Part shown: one piece after another, positions 18,171 to 26,960 of the stretch
Layout: the number at the start of each line of letters is the position of its first letter
How positions within the stretch are numbered: the stretch's first letter is position 1
Assembly (NCBI RefSeq): GCF_002291145.1
Contig: NZ_NTGE01000088.1
Location: 1 to 58,088 of the forward strand
From: Streptomyces sp. SA15
Lineage (GTDB): Bacteria; Actinomycetota; Actinomycetes; Streptomycetales; Streptomycetaceae
Reading direction: 5' to 3'
Length of the DNA: 58,088 nt
Notes under the pieces: generated by a model
Databases searched by the model: none
Told to the model about the DNA's origin: nothing
The model's input: the letters and a program-made list of their open reading frames with translations, nothing else
Program-made: the position numbers and the translations under genes

Positions 18171-19444
18171 GCGGGGACGTCCTCTCGGGTCACAGCGGTA
18201 CCGGTCGGTGCGGTGAGATGTGCTCCGACGTGCGTGGTCAGCTCCCAGTCGTTGCGGCCGCGTTGCTCACGCCATACGGCGCGGATGGCGGCCCCGGCGA
18301 GGAGCACCTGGTAGAAGGGGCCGCCCACGATGAGCTTGAGGTAGTGGACGAAGCGGACGCGCAGGCCGTACTGCTTGCCGAAGTCGTGCAGTCCGACGAG
18401 CTCGAAGACGAAGGTCACCATGGCGGTGACGAGCGGCAGGAAGGTGACGAAGGCGATGCTCACGGGCACGTCGAGGAAGAGCGCGATCGCCACGTTGAGC
18501 GGGATGATGATGCCGGTGAAGGCCTGCATGAACGGCGTCATCAGGGTGTAGCGGGCGAGCAACCGCTGCCCGAAGCCCGGGAGTTGCTTCCAGTCCTTCT
18601 TCCGGTACACCTGGAGGAAGCCCTGGTTCCAGCGGGTGCGCTGCTTCAGCAACGACATCAGCGAACCGGGGGTCTCCTCCTTGGTCACCATGTCGGAGTC
18701 GTAGGCGACGACGACCTTCTTGCCGACGCTGGAGAGCCGGACACCCAGATCGCAGTCCTCGGCGAGGCAGTTGGGGTCCCAGCCGTCGGCTTCCCGCAGT
18801 ACGTCGGTCCGTACGAAGACGGTGTTGCCGCCGAGCGGGATGAACCCTTTCTGCGCGTGCAGGTGCAGCCGGGAGCGGAACCAGAAGAAGTACTCCAGGC
18901 AGTTGCGCAGGCTGTACCAGCTGGAGTGGAAGTTGATGAGCTGGACCCCGCCCTGCACGACGTCCGCGCCGGTGGACCGGAAGGCGTGGTCGACATGGGC
19001 GAGGAGCTCCGGATGGACCTGGTCCTCGGCGTCGAAGACCCCGACGACGTCGCCGCGGCAGTGCGGCAGCGCCGTGTTCATGGCCTTCGGCTTGTTCTTC
19101 TTCTCATGGGTGTCGACGACGACCCGCACGCGCGGATCGCGCTCCGCGGCGTCGCAGGCGACCGCCGTGGTCTCCGGGTCGTCGTGCCCGACGATCACGA
19201 TGATCTCGAAGTCGGTGTGGCTGGACTCCAGCAGCCGCTGGATGGTGTGGTCGAGCACGGCCTGTTCGTGCCGCGCCGGAAGGAGCAGCGAGAAGGACAG
19301 CTGCTCGCCGCCCTCCGGGCTGCTGAAGCGGGTGGAGGCGAGCACTTCGGGCGTACGCCACGCGTGCATTTGCCACCACAAGGTGAAGGCCGCCATCCAG
19401 AACAAGGCCAACGAGACGGCAGCGATGAAGACAGACGTCAGCAA
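18167..19444 (-). CDS. Processive GT2 glycosyltransferase (polysaccharide synthase-like)
   Basis: 425 residues from TTG (complement of 19442-19444). One N-terminal TM precedes a GT2 domain with LLLPARHEQ, DAEDQVHP (second Asp motif) and KQRTRW, the Q/RxxRW signature of processive synthases. Three or four C-terminal TM helices follow. There is no PilZ domain. This is the first gene of a four-gene coupled operon ending in the copper oxidase, the same pairing seen for CslA and GlxA in Streptomyces. It probably polymerises and extrudes a beta-linked glycan. The start is uncertain because GGGGGATC is the only SD-like sequence. Confidence 0.85.
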   Translation of the reverse strand: MLTSVFIAAVSLALFWMAAFTLWWQMHAWRTPEVLASTRFSSPEGGEQLSFSLLLPARHEQAVLDHTIQRLLESSHTDFEIIVIVGHDDPETTAVACDAAERDPRVRVVVDTHEKKNKPKAMNTALPHCRGDVVGVFDAEDQVHPELLAHVDHAFRSTGADVVQGGVQLINFHSSWYSLRNCLEYFFWFRSRLHLHAQKGFIPLGGNTVFVRTDVLREADGWDPNCLAEDCDLGVRLSSVGKKVVVAYDSDMVTKEETPGSLMSLLKQRTRWNQGFLQVYRKKDWKQLPGFGQRLLARYTLMTPFMQAFTGIIIPLNVAIALFLDVPVSIAFVTFLPLVTAMVTFVFELVGLHDFGKQYGLRVRFVHYLKLIVGGPFYQVLLAGAAIRAVWREQRGRNDWELTTHVGAHLTAPTGTAVTREDVPA

Positions 19445-19523
19445 CAGATCCCCCAGATCCCCAAGCCCCCTGTTCGCGACGGAAGCCCCCCTCCGTCACG
19501 TCACTGTGCAGAGATTAAGGGGG

Positions 19524-19548
19524 AACTGTGAAGCGTGGGAGCTGTTCC
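19524..19548 (-). promoter_or_regulatory. Sigma-E-like ECF promoter of the glycan operon
   Basis: On the minus strand GGAAC (complement of 19544-19548) is followed after 17 bases by GTT (complement of 19524-19526). This is close to the Streptomyces sigma-E pattern GGAAC-N17/18-GTT. The predicted start of transcription would give a leader of about 70 bases to the TTG at 19444. The GGAAC also forms one arm of an inverted repeat, GTTCCGA-N13-TCGGAAC (19544-19570). Confidence 0.45.
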
Positions 19549-19679
19549 GATAAATAGTTTGTTTCGGAACGGTGGGGCGACTACTGGGAGGTATCCGAAG
19601 GACGTGGCCCATTTGGACACCCTGAACGAACGCCTCCGCTCCGGATACCCGCCGCTCAGCGCCCTGTCATCAGCCGCTG

Positions 19680-21707
19680 TCAGCCGCTCAGTTGCGTCCG
19701 CAGACGGTCCGGATCGGTCGTCGGGGTGTCACAGGTGAAGTTACGGCAGACGTACGCCGTCGGTTCACCGTTGCTCAACGGGCGGGCGGCGAGCAGCGGG
19801 AACTCGTCACTGTCCGGCGTGCCCACGGCGACGACCGCGCCCGGGGCGGTGCCGAGAAGTGCCGTGCGGTGCAGGGTCCTTGTGCCCGGGTCGTCCAGCG
19901 CCGGGCCGACGACCGCGACCTCCCTCGGACCGTCGAGCCGGGCCTCGGCCGCAGCGAGCCCCCAGCCGATGAAGCGGGGGACGCGCGGGCCGAGCGCCTT
20001 GACGACGCCGAGTGCCTTTTCGGCCGCGGTGCGGTGGGGCTCGTAGCCGGTCTGGGCAGCGTAGCTCAGCAGGGCGCCCGCGGCGGCGGTCCAGCCGGAC
20101 GGGGCGGCGTTGTCGGTGGGGTCCTGCGGCCGGCGGATCAGCTTCTCGGCGTCGGCGGCGGTGTCGTACAGGGCGCCGGAGTCGTCGGTGAAGCGGGTGA
20201 GGACGTGGTCGAGCAGGAACCCGGCGAATTCCAGCCACACGCCCTCGCCGGTCACGGAGGCCAGCGCGAGGAACCCCTCGGCGACGTCGGCATAGTCCTC
20301 CAGTACGCCCGCGTTGGCACCGACGTGGCCGTCCTTGCTGGTGCGGGCGAGGCGGGCGTGGTCGTCGAGGTGCAGCCGGACGAGCAGGTCGGCGGCGCCG
20401 AGCGCGGCCTCGACCAGGTCGGGGCGGTCGAAGTAGGCGCCGGTCTCGGCGAGCGCGGCGATCGCGAGGCCGTTCCAGGCGGCGACGACCTTGTCGTCCC
20501 GGCCGGGGGCGGGGCGGGCCGCCCGGGCCTCGAGGAGGCGGCGCTTGACGGTCTCGACCTTCTCGGCGTCGAACACGCCCTCGTGCTGCGGGAGTTGCAG
20601 GACGGAGGCGCCGTGCTCGAAGGTGCCCTCCTCGGTGACGCCGAAGTAGTGGGCGGCAAGCTCTGCATCGTCGCCGAGCACCTCGCGCAGCTGCTCGGGC
20701 GTCCACACGTAGTAGGCGCCCTCGACGTGCTTGCCGGTCCCGTCGTCGCTGTCGGCGTCGAGCGCGGAGGCGAACCCGCCCTCGTTCGTGCGGAGTTCGC
20801 GCACCATGAAGTCGGCGGTCTCGAGCGCCACGCGCCGGGCCAGCTCCGAGCCCGTACTACGCCACAGGTGAGCATAGATGCGACACAAAAGCGCATTATC
20901 ATAGAGCATCTTCTCGAAGTGCGGGATCACCCAGTCGCGATCGACGGAGTACCTCGCGAACCCGCCACCGAGCTGGTCATAGATCCCACCCCGAGCCATC
21001 CGCTCGCACGTGTCCTGCGCCATCTGCAAGGCACCCTCGGAGCCGGTGCGGGCGTGGTGGCGGAGCAGGAACTCGATCACCATGGCCGGCGGGAATTTAG
21101 GAGCTCCCCCGAACCCACCCCGCTGAGGGTCGTACTCCCGCGTCAGCCCGAGCAGTGCCTGCGCCAGCTCCTCGTCGCCGGGCGCCTGACTGTCGCCGTA
21201 GGAGATCTCCCGTCCGGCGAGATCCCGCACGATCTTCCCGGCGACCTCGGCGACCTCGTCCCGCCGGTCGGCCCAGGCGCTGTGCACCCCTTGCAGCACC
21301 TGCCGGAAGGAGGGCATGCCGTGGCGCGGGGCGGGCGGGAAGTACGTGCCGAAGTAGAAGGGCTCGGCGTCCGGGGTGAGGAACACGGTCATCGGCCAGC
21401 CGCCCTGCCCGGTGGCCGCCTGCACGGCCTCCATGTAGACGGCGTCCACGTCCGGGCGTTCCTCGCGGTCGACCTTGATGTTGACGAAGTGGGCGTTCTG
21501 GTAGTCGGCGGTCTCCTGGTCCTCGAAGGACTCATGGGCCATGACGTGACACCAGTGGCAGCTGCTGTAGCCGACGCTGAGCAGGACGGGCACGTTCCGT
21601 TTGCGTGCCTCCTCGAAGGCCTCGGCCGACCAGGGCCACCAGTCGACGGGGTTGTCGGCGTGCTGAAGGAGGTACGGGGACGTCTCGTGCGCCAGTCGGT
21701 TCGGCAT
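19680..21707 (-). CDS. Thioredoxin-domain DUF255 protein (YyaL/SSP411 type)
   Basis: 675 residues from ATG at 21707; the in-frame ATG at 21716 would add three. The N-terminal DUF255 thioredoxin-like domain starts [20 protein letters not shown] and has SSCHWCHVM, a CxxC redox pair. The rest is an (alpha/alpha)6-type barrel typical of N-acylglucosamine epimerase-like folds, with [10 protein letters not shown] and [12 protein letters not shown]. The full length matches the family (about 680). The function of the family is not settled. An internal stretch (about 20860-20925) is conspicuously AT-rich for this gene. Confidence 0.88.
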   Translation of the reverse strand: MPNRLAHETSPYLLQHADNPVDWWPWSAEAFEEARKRNVPVLLSVGYSSCHWCHVMAHESFEDQETADYQNAHFVNIKVDREERPDVDAVYMEAVQAATGQGGWPMTVFLTPDAEPFYFGTYFPPAPRHGMPSFRQVLQGVHSAWADRRDEVAEVAGKIVRDLAGREISYGDSQAPGDEELAQALLGLTREYDPQRGGFGGAPKFPPAMVIEFLLRHHARTGSEGALQMAQDTCERMARGGIYDQLGGGFARYSVDRDWVIPHFEKMLYDNALLCRIYAHLWRSTGSELARRVALETADFMVRELRTNEGGFASALDADSDDGTGKHVEGAYYVWTPEQLREVLGDDAELAAHYFGVTEEGTFEHGASVLQLPQHEGVFDAEKVETVKRRLLEARAARPAPGRDDKVVAAWNGLAIAALAETGAYFDRPDLVEAALGAADLLVRLHLDDHARLARTSKDGHVGANAGVLEDYADVAEGFLALASVTGEGVWLEFAGFLLDHVLTRFTDDSGALYDTAADAEKLIRRPQDPTDNAAPSGWTAAAGALLSYAAQTGYEPHRTAAEKALGVVKALGPRVPRFIGWGLAAAEARLDGPREVAVVGPALDDPGTRTLHRTALLGTAPGAVVAVGTPDSDEFPLLAARPLSNGEPTAYVCRNFTCDTPTTDPDRLRTQLSG

Positions 21708-21765
21708 GGTGTCCATCCTGCCGCAGTACCCCTCACATCGCCGGACAGCACACTGCCCGTGCGCC

Positions 21766-21944
21766 TAGGCCCTGTCGTCAAATTCCCGTCGTCCGCCCGA
21801 AGGGCGGGCCGCGCGGCGTCAGGTGCGTGCTCTCGGCGTGCCGGGCGCAGGCCCTCGTACTGGTTGTACGTGGGTCTGCGCCCGGTGCGGCGAGAGTGCG
21901 TGCATGGCGTCGCGCGGCAGGCGGGAATTTGACGACAGGGCCTA
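21766..21944. mobile_element. 179-bp palindromic MITE-like element
   Basis: Perfect 23-bp terminal inverted repeats (21766-21788 and 21922-21944) begin TAGGCCCTGTCGTCAAATTC. The interior is itself an imperfect palindrome centred near GTAC-TGGT-TGTAC (about 21858-21870), so most of the element can fold into one long hairpin. TA at both outer ends fits a TA target duplication around GGCCCTGTC termini. There is no transposase, so it would be mobilised in trans. It lies between two divergent genes. The same termini recur at 34465-34506. Confidence 0.75.
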
Positions 21945-21949
21945 CGCAT

Positions 21950-22009
21950 GTGTTCCTCCGGGAGAGGTGTCTCTCCGGATATGTGTCCCTCCGGTATGTG
22001 ATCCTCCGG
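21950..22009. repeat. Four degenerate repeats GTGTnCCTCCGG
   Basis: GTGTTCCTCCGG, GTGTCTCTCCGG, GTGTCCCTCCGG and GTGATCCTCCGG begin at 21950, 21967, 21983 and 21998, shortening by one base per step. On the minus strand each reads CCGGAGGnnCAC, resembling a ribosome-binding site. They fill the gap between the MITE and the STAND NTPase gene, in the probable promoter region of both divergent genes. Confidence 0.5.
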
Positions 22010-22092
22010 CCCCCTCCCCAGGGCGTGCCGTCCGCAGCACACTTGACCGTGGACGATCGAGAAGTGCCGCTGCCGCCGGAGGGGGACATGAC

Positions 22093-25000
22093 ATGCGGGA
22101 CAGTCATCGCGCGGAGGCCGAACGGCTGCTGGCGCGGGCCGTGGAGGAGGAAGTGCGGCGCTCGGGCGGGCGCACCGACGGGGGTGTGCTGCTGTCGCGG
22201 GCGCGCGGGTCGCTGGACGCCATGGCGCAGACGGCCGCCGAGGAGTACGAGGCCTACACCCGCGCCCTGGACGAGGCGAAGGCAGGGCAGCTCACCTTCG
22301 GGCAGCGGTACGCCAAGGAGGGCGGCGGCACGCCCCTGATGGTGGCCGGTGTCGCCGCCGTCGCGGCCGCCGTCGCCGACCTGGCGCTCGGCACCGGCGC
22401 GGGCACGGCGCTGGGCGCGGGCGTGACCGTGGGGGTCGTCGGCGCGGCGGCGACCGTGGTGAAGGTGGCCGGCTCCCATCTGCCCGCCGCACACCACCGC
22501 GCGGGCGCCATCACCCAGCCCGGCGGCCCCGAACAGCTGCGCCTGCAGTGGCTGACGGCGCTGGAGGTACGCGGGATCCGCCCGTTCCTCGACCAGCAGC
22601 GGGTGCTCAGCGCGTCCACCGGCCCGAAGAAGACCGCGCAGGGGCCGCGGCTGATCGGCGCGGACAAGAGCGCGGCGGCGCGCGGGCGGACCGTGCTCCA
22701 GCAGTCGTTCGGTCAACTCCCGGAGCCGGTGGGCCCGTTCGCGGGCCGACGGCAGGAGATGGGGCGGATCCGGCAGTGGGTGCAGGCGGCCCGGGCGAGT
22801 ACGGAGACGAAGCCGACGGTGGTCGTTCTGCACGGGGCGCCCGGCAGCGGCCGTACGACGCTCGCGGTGCGCGCCGCCCACGACCTGAAGGACTACTTCC
22901 GCGGCGCGTGCGTGGTCGACCTGCGCGGCGACAGCCCGGAGGAACCGCCGCTGTCCACCCGCGACGCCCTCCTCCACCTGCTGAACCGGCTCGGCGCGCC
23001 CCGCGAGCAGCTGCTGTTCCGGGAGCGTTCCTCCGCGGACCAGCAGGTCAAGCGGCTGAGCGAGCTGTACCACCAGCATCTGACCGGTCTGCCGGTCACC
23101 ATCGTCCTGGACGACGCCTCGGACCCCGAGCAGGTCCGCACCCTCGTCCCCGAGCGCTCCGACAGCGTGGTGCTGGTCACGGCGCGGGAGCCCATGGTGT
23201 TGCCCGCCGACCTGCCGGCCCGGGTGCACCACCTGTCCGTCGAGACCCTGGACGCGCCCGGCGCCGAGGAGCTGCTGGGCGCGGCCGCGCAGGACAGCAG
23301 CGGGCCCTACGACGCCGAATCGACCGACCGGGTCAGGGAGTTGTGCGGCGGGCTGCCGCTGGCGCTGCGCATCGCGGGCTCTTCTCTGGGCCCGCGCTCA
23401 CCCCGCCAGCTGGCCACGGACCTGGGCGCGTACGGCCCGGTCGAGCCGGCCGAGAGAGTCCTCTGGCTGCGTTACACCGACCAGTCGGAGACCGCCCGCC
23501 GACTGCTGCGCCGCCTCGCGCTGGCCGGCCGTGCCTCGCTCGGCGCCGCCGCGGCGGCCGCTCTCCTGGCCACGGACGAGGCGGAGGCGACCCGCCACCT
23601 GGTGGCGCTCTCCCGGGCGGGCCTGATCGACCACGTGCGCGGCAGCCGCTACCGCCTGCACGACCTGGTCCGCGCCTTCGCCCACGCCCGCCTGCTGGAC
23701 GAGGAGGAACCGGCGGAGCGTACGGCGGCGCAGGAACGCCTGATCGTGAACTACGCCGACCTGGCCGACTCGGTGCTCCGCCTGGTCGACGGCAACATGT
23801 CGACCCGCTCGGACCGCTTCAGCCCGCACGGCTTCCACTCCCTGGACGAGGCGCTGCGCTGGCTGGACGACGAGTCGAGCTTCATCACGGCGGCGCTGCG
23901 GCACGCGGAGGACGTGAACCAGGCGGCCGTACTGAATCTGCTGGGCGCCCTGTGCGACTACTGCCTGCTGCGCGGCGACCTCTACCGTCTCGGCGAGATC
24001 AGCGAGCTGGCGCAGGCGGTTGACCAGGGGTTGCTGGTCCGCTCGGTGCAGTGGCGCACGGGTATCGCGGCGCGGCAGCTGGGCGAGCTGGACAAGGCGC
24101 GCACGACACTGACGTCGGTCGTGGACCTCTACATGGAGGCACACCACGACGCCGGCGCGGCCCGAGCCCTGTGCTCTCTCGGCATCACCCTGCACCACCA
24201 GGGCAATCTGACCGAGGCGGCGGCGAGGCTCCGCGAGGCCCTGGATCTCCAGGCCGCGCCCCAACTGGCCACGGACCGCGCCTGGACGATGCACGCGCTG
24301 GCGGCGGTGGAGCGGGACCGGGCGCGGCTGGCTCAGGCTCTGGACCTGCTCACCGAGTCCCTGGTCCTGCACCGGCGGGGCGAGTCGGTGCACGGCGAGG
24401 CATGGGCCCACTTCCAGCTCGGCCAGCTGGGCCTGCGCATGGGCGACGTACCGCGCGCGGAGCAGGAGCTCCGTACGGCCCTTGAGTTGTACGGCCGCAC
24501 CCGCGACGCCCGCGGCGAGGCCTGGGCCCTGACCCAGCTGGCCCGGGCCCGCCTGGTCGCCGGCGACGCGTCGGCGGCGGTGGACGCCCTGCGGCAGGCC
24601 GCGGCCCGACACCGTGACAACGAGGACGCGCGGGGCGAGGCGTGGACGGTGTACTACCTGGGGCAGGCCCTGGAGGAGACGGGCGACCTGGACCAGGCGG
24701 TACGGGAACTGGAGCGGTCGAGGACGATGTTCTCGCGGATCCGGGATGTGTACGGGCTCGCCTGCGCCCGGCATCACTCGGCCCGGGTCACTCGGGACCA
24801 ACGGGCCGCGCAGACGGGGTCGCTGCGGAACTCGGGGTTCGCGCGCCAGTTGCTGGTGGACGCCCGGGCCGACTTCCAGCGGATCGGCGTCGCGCACGGT
24901 GAGGCGTGGACGTGTCTGGAGCTGGCGGTGGTCGACGCGGGGAATGCCCGTACGCCGCAGGCTCTGGCCTTGTGCGACGAGGCGGTGGGGTTGTTCACGT

Positions 25001-25302
25001 CGTACGGGGACCGGCGCGGGGAGGACTGGGCGCGCTTTCTCCGGTGCACCCTGCTCCCGTATGCCGCTCCGGGGGGCGTCGAGGTCGGTACGGCGGTGGC
25101 GCAGGAGGAGCTGGCTCAGTTGGGGCGCGCGGGGCATCCGGCTCGGGACGAGAAGCTGGACGACTACGTGGAGGCGTTCCAGCTGTTGCTGGAGCGGGGG
25201 GTGAGCCTGGAGGCGGGCTGGCAGGCCTGGCGGCTGGGGATGGTGCCGGGGAGGCATTCGCGGGAGGTGATGGGGGTGGCGGTCGCGGCTTCACCTCGGT
25301 GA
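22093..25302 (+). CDS. Membrane-associated STAND NTPase with NB-ARC-like core and TPR repeats
   Basis: 1069 residues from ATG 22093, which has GGAGG at a good distance; an open frame continues upstream but runs into the MITE. Residues about 75-130 contain two hydrophobic segments (TPLMVAGVAAVAAAVADLAL). The NTPase has Walker A GAPGSGRTTLA at about 249 (Arg replaces the usual Lys), Walker B VTIVLDDA, a VLVTARE sensor and GGLPLAL. A winged-helix region follows (RLHDLVRAFAHARL). From about 590 come TPR-like helices with a recurring R/HGEAW signature, five copies including one HGEDW-like form (RGEDW). It resembles AfsR/SARP-type regulators lacking the N-terminal SARP domain. Role likely signalling; target unknown. 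Confidence 0.8.
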   Translation: MRDSHRAEAERLLARAVEEEVRRSGGRTDGGVLLSRARGSLDAMAQTAAEEYEAYTRALDEAKAGQLTFGQRYAKEGGGTPLMVAGVAAVAAAVADLALGTGAGTALGAGVTVGVVGAAATVVKVAGSHLPAAHHRAGAITQPGGPEQLRLQWLTALEVRGIRPFLDQQRVLSASTGPKKTAQGPRLIGADKSAAARGRTVLQQSFGQLPEPVGPFAGRRQEMGRIRQWVQAARASTETKPTVVVLHGAPGSGRTTLAVRAAHDLKDYFRGACVVDLRGDSPEEPPLSTRDALLHLLNRLGAPREQLLFRERSSADQQVKRLSELYHQHLTGLPVTIVLDDASDPEQVRTLVPERSDSVVLVTAREPMVLPADLPARVHHLSVETLDAPGAEELLGAAAQDSSGPYDAESTDRVRELCGGLPLALRIAGSSLGPRSPRQLATDLGAYGPVEPAERVLWLRYTDQSETARRLLRRLALAGRASLGAAAAAALLATDEAEATRHLVALSRAGLIDHVRGSRYRLHDLVRAFAHARLLDEEEPAERTAAQERLIVNYADLADSVLRLVDGNMSTRSDRFSPHGFHSLDEALRWLDDESSFITAALRHAEDVNQAAVLNLLGALCDYCLLRGDLYRLGEISELAQAVDQGLLVRSVQWRTGIAARQLGELDKARTTLTSVVDLYMEAHHDAGAARALCSLGITLHHQGNLTEAAARLREALDLQAAPQLATDRAWTMHALAAVERDRARLAQALDLLTESLVLHRRGESVHGEAWAHFQLGQLGLRMGDVPRAEQELRTALELYGRTRDARGEAWALTQLARARLVAGDASAAVDALRQAAARHRDNEDARGEAWTVYYLGQALEETGDLDQAVRELERSRTMFSRIRDVYGLACARHHSARVTRDQRAAQTGSLRNSGFARQLLVDARADFQRIGVAHGEAWTCLELAVVDAGNARTPQALALCDEAVGLFTSYGDRRGEDWARFLRCTLLPYAAPGGVEVGTAVAQEELAQLGRAGHPARDEKLDDYVEAFQLLLERGVSLEAGWQAWRLGMVPGRHSREVMGVAVAASPR

Positions 25303-25522
25303 GGAGGATTCGATGCGGCACGAACCAGATACCCGACGGGGGCGACCGACATGAAACCCAGGTTCCGGGCCGAGCTCCGGGAAGAACGCTTGTCGAAGCC
25401 GGCAAGCGAGGTATTCGTCCGCGGCAACGGCCCCGCAGGAGCCCACTGGCGACCATCTGCGCCCGGAGACGGCACACCTGATGCTGTCCCTGGCCGACCG
25501 CTCCCGTTGAGTGGGAGGTCCG

Positions 25523-26662
25523 TCAGTCGTCGTACGGATCCACGAGCCGGATCGGCTGTCGGACCGCTTCCAGCACCTCCGCAGGAAAGTCCGGACCGGG
25601 GACGTAGTACCGGGCCTTGGTGTTGCCGACGGCTTCGAGGAGGCCTGCCTCGGTGAGTGCGCGAATGTCCCGTACCGCCTGTTGGTTGCTCAGGTTCTCG
25701 GCGCGCTGGTAGCGGGAGCGGCGGACTCGGCCGGCCAGGGCGGCGTCGTGGAGGGCGGTGACCTGGCGTTCGTCGATTCCGTGGTGCTCGGCGTACTCGG
25801 TGAGGTCGATCCAGCAGCGGTTGGAGCGGTCGATTCGGTGCTTCACCGACTGGGACTGCTGGTGGTAGGCGAGGAGGTTGAAGCGGATCCAGGGCGCGGT
25901 GTCGCGGTCGGGGGACCATTCTTTGCCGCCGACCTGGTTGAGGATCTTGTAGTACTCCCAGGTGTTCTTGGGCTTGCCCAGCCATGCCTCGATCGACGAG
26001 AACTCTGGTGCCAAGACGCCGCCTCGGGCGATGAGCAGGGTCTGCAGCGAACGCGACATCCTGCCGTTGCCGTCGCCCCACGGGTGAATGTTGACCAGGT
26101 TGAGGTGCGCCATCGCCGCGCGAACGAGCATCGGCGTGTCCGGGTCACCGTGGTTGAGCCAGTCGGCCAGCTCGTTCATGAGGTCGGGCAGCCGTTCGGC
26201 ATCCGGCGCGACGTACGCAACCTCTTGGGGGTCACCCGGCTCGTTGATCCACACGCCCCGCCTGCGGAACTGCCCCGCGAGCTTCCGTGGGTAGTGGTGC
26301 CCTTGAAGCATCCAGTGCAGGGCGTTGAGCAGCCACACCGAATACGTGAAGCCGGGAGCATCGTGTAGGGACTGGATGTATGTCATGGCGTGCTGATACG
26401 CCAGCGTCTCCGCCTTGTTGTCCGCCGAGACGGCGACTTCCTGCTCGCCGTCGATCAGGTCCTCGACGTCCGCGGAGTCGACCGCGTAACCCTCGATGGT
26501 GTTGGAGCCCGCGATGGCATGCGCGGTCAGCATCTTGCGCAGCCCCACCGTCCACTTCGTTGGCGTCTGCAAGACCTGATGCCGCAACTCATGGCGCATC
26601 TTGTCGATGTTCTCCAGCACCTCGCGGTCCTTCGAGGTGAGGGCAGAAGCCTGATACAGCAT
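25523..26662 (-). CDS. Fic-domain protein (probable AMP-transferase)
   Basis: 379 residues. The Fic core motif HPWGDGNGRMSR (about 191-202) is complete and carries the catalytic His and the anion-binding loop. The N-terminal SNTIEG (about 53-58) fits the [ST]xxxE[GN] inhibitory helix, so the enzyme is probably autoinhibited in cis (class II). A C-terminal winged-helix segment (SNQQAVRDIRALTEAGLLEAV) is typical of DOC/Fic regulators. Expected reaction: transfer of AMP from ATP to a target hydroxyl; target unknown. It stands alone, convergent with the STAND NTPase, with no visible antitoxin partner. Confidence 0.9.
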   Translation of the reverse strand: MLYQASALTSKDREVLENIDKMRHELRHQVLQTPTKWTVGLRKMLTAHAIAGSNTIEGYAVDSADVEDLIDGEQEVAVSADNKAETLAYQHAMTYIQSLHDAPGFTYSVWLLNALHWMLQGHHYPRKLAGQFRRRGVWINEPGDPQEVAYVAPDAERLPDLMNELADWLNHGDPDTPMLVRAAMAHLNLVNIHPWGDGNGRMSRSLQTLLIARGGVLAPEFSSIEAWLGKPKNTWEYYKILNQVGGKEWSPDRDTAPWIRFNLLAYHQQSQSVKHRIDRSNRCWIDLTEYAEHHGIDERQVTALHDAALAGRVRRSRYQRAENLSNQQAVRDIRALTEAGLLEAVGNTKARYYVPGPDFPAEVLEAVRQPIRLVDPYDD

Positions 26663-26701
26663 GACTCCACGATACCGTTAGGGTGTCATGGAGTCATGCG
26701 A

Positions 26702-26959
26702 TCACGGCGTCGCCTTGCCCTTGCCGGAGGAGGCCGCCGCGCCCTCCTCCGAAGCCTCCGAAGCCCCCGAAGCCCCCGGAGCCTCCTCGAAGTCGACCTT
26801 CGCCATGTGCTTGCTCATCGACTTCATCAGGGCCCACACCGCCAGGGCCATCACCGCGAAGACGATGAAGCCGAGGACACCGGGGGTGACTTTGTCCTCG
26901 TCGACCTCCTTGGCGAGGGCGGCGAGCTGTGTCATTGCCAGGCTTGCGCTTGCGCTCAT
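26702..26959 (-). CDS. Small single-pass membrane protein downstream of mca
   Basis: 85 residues from ATG complementary to 26957-26959, one base after the mca stop. It has a polar N terminus with MTQLAALAKEVDEDKVTPG, one TM helix (VLGFIVFAVMALAVWALM), then an acidic Ala/Ser/Glu-rich cytoplasmic tail ending GKGKATP. Spacing indicates co-transcription and translational coupling with mca. No domain function is known to me. Confidence 0.75.
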   Translation of the reverse strand: MSASASLAMTQLAALAKEVDEDKVTPGVLGFIVFAVMALAVWALMKSMSKHMAKVDFEEAPGASGASEASEEGAAASSGKGKATP

Positions 26960-26960
26960 G

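Noticed and set aside
25313..25522. Small plus-strand frames after the STAND gene, including a 13-codon frame behind AGGAGG and a longer frame from ATG 25351.
   Set aside because: The first stops after 13 codons. The second (MKPRFRAELREERL...) loses coding character and runs antisense into the Fic gene. A different frame nearby (ending HLMLSLADRSR) looks more natural, so this may be decayed DNA, but no gene can be supported.
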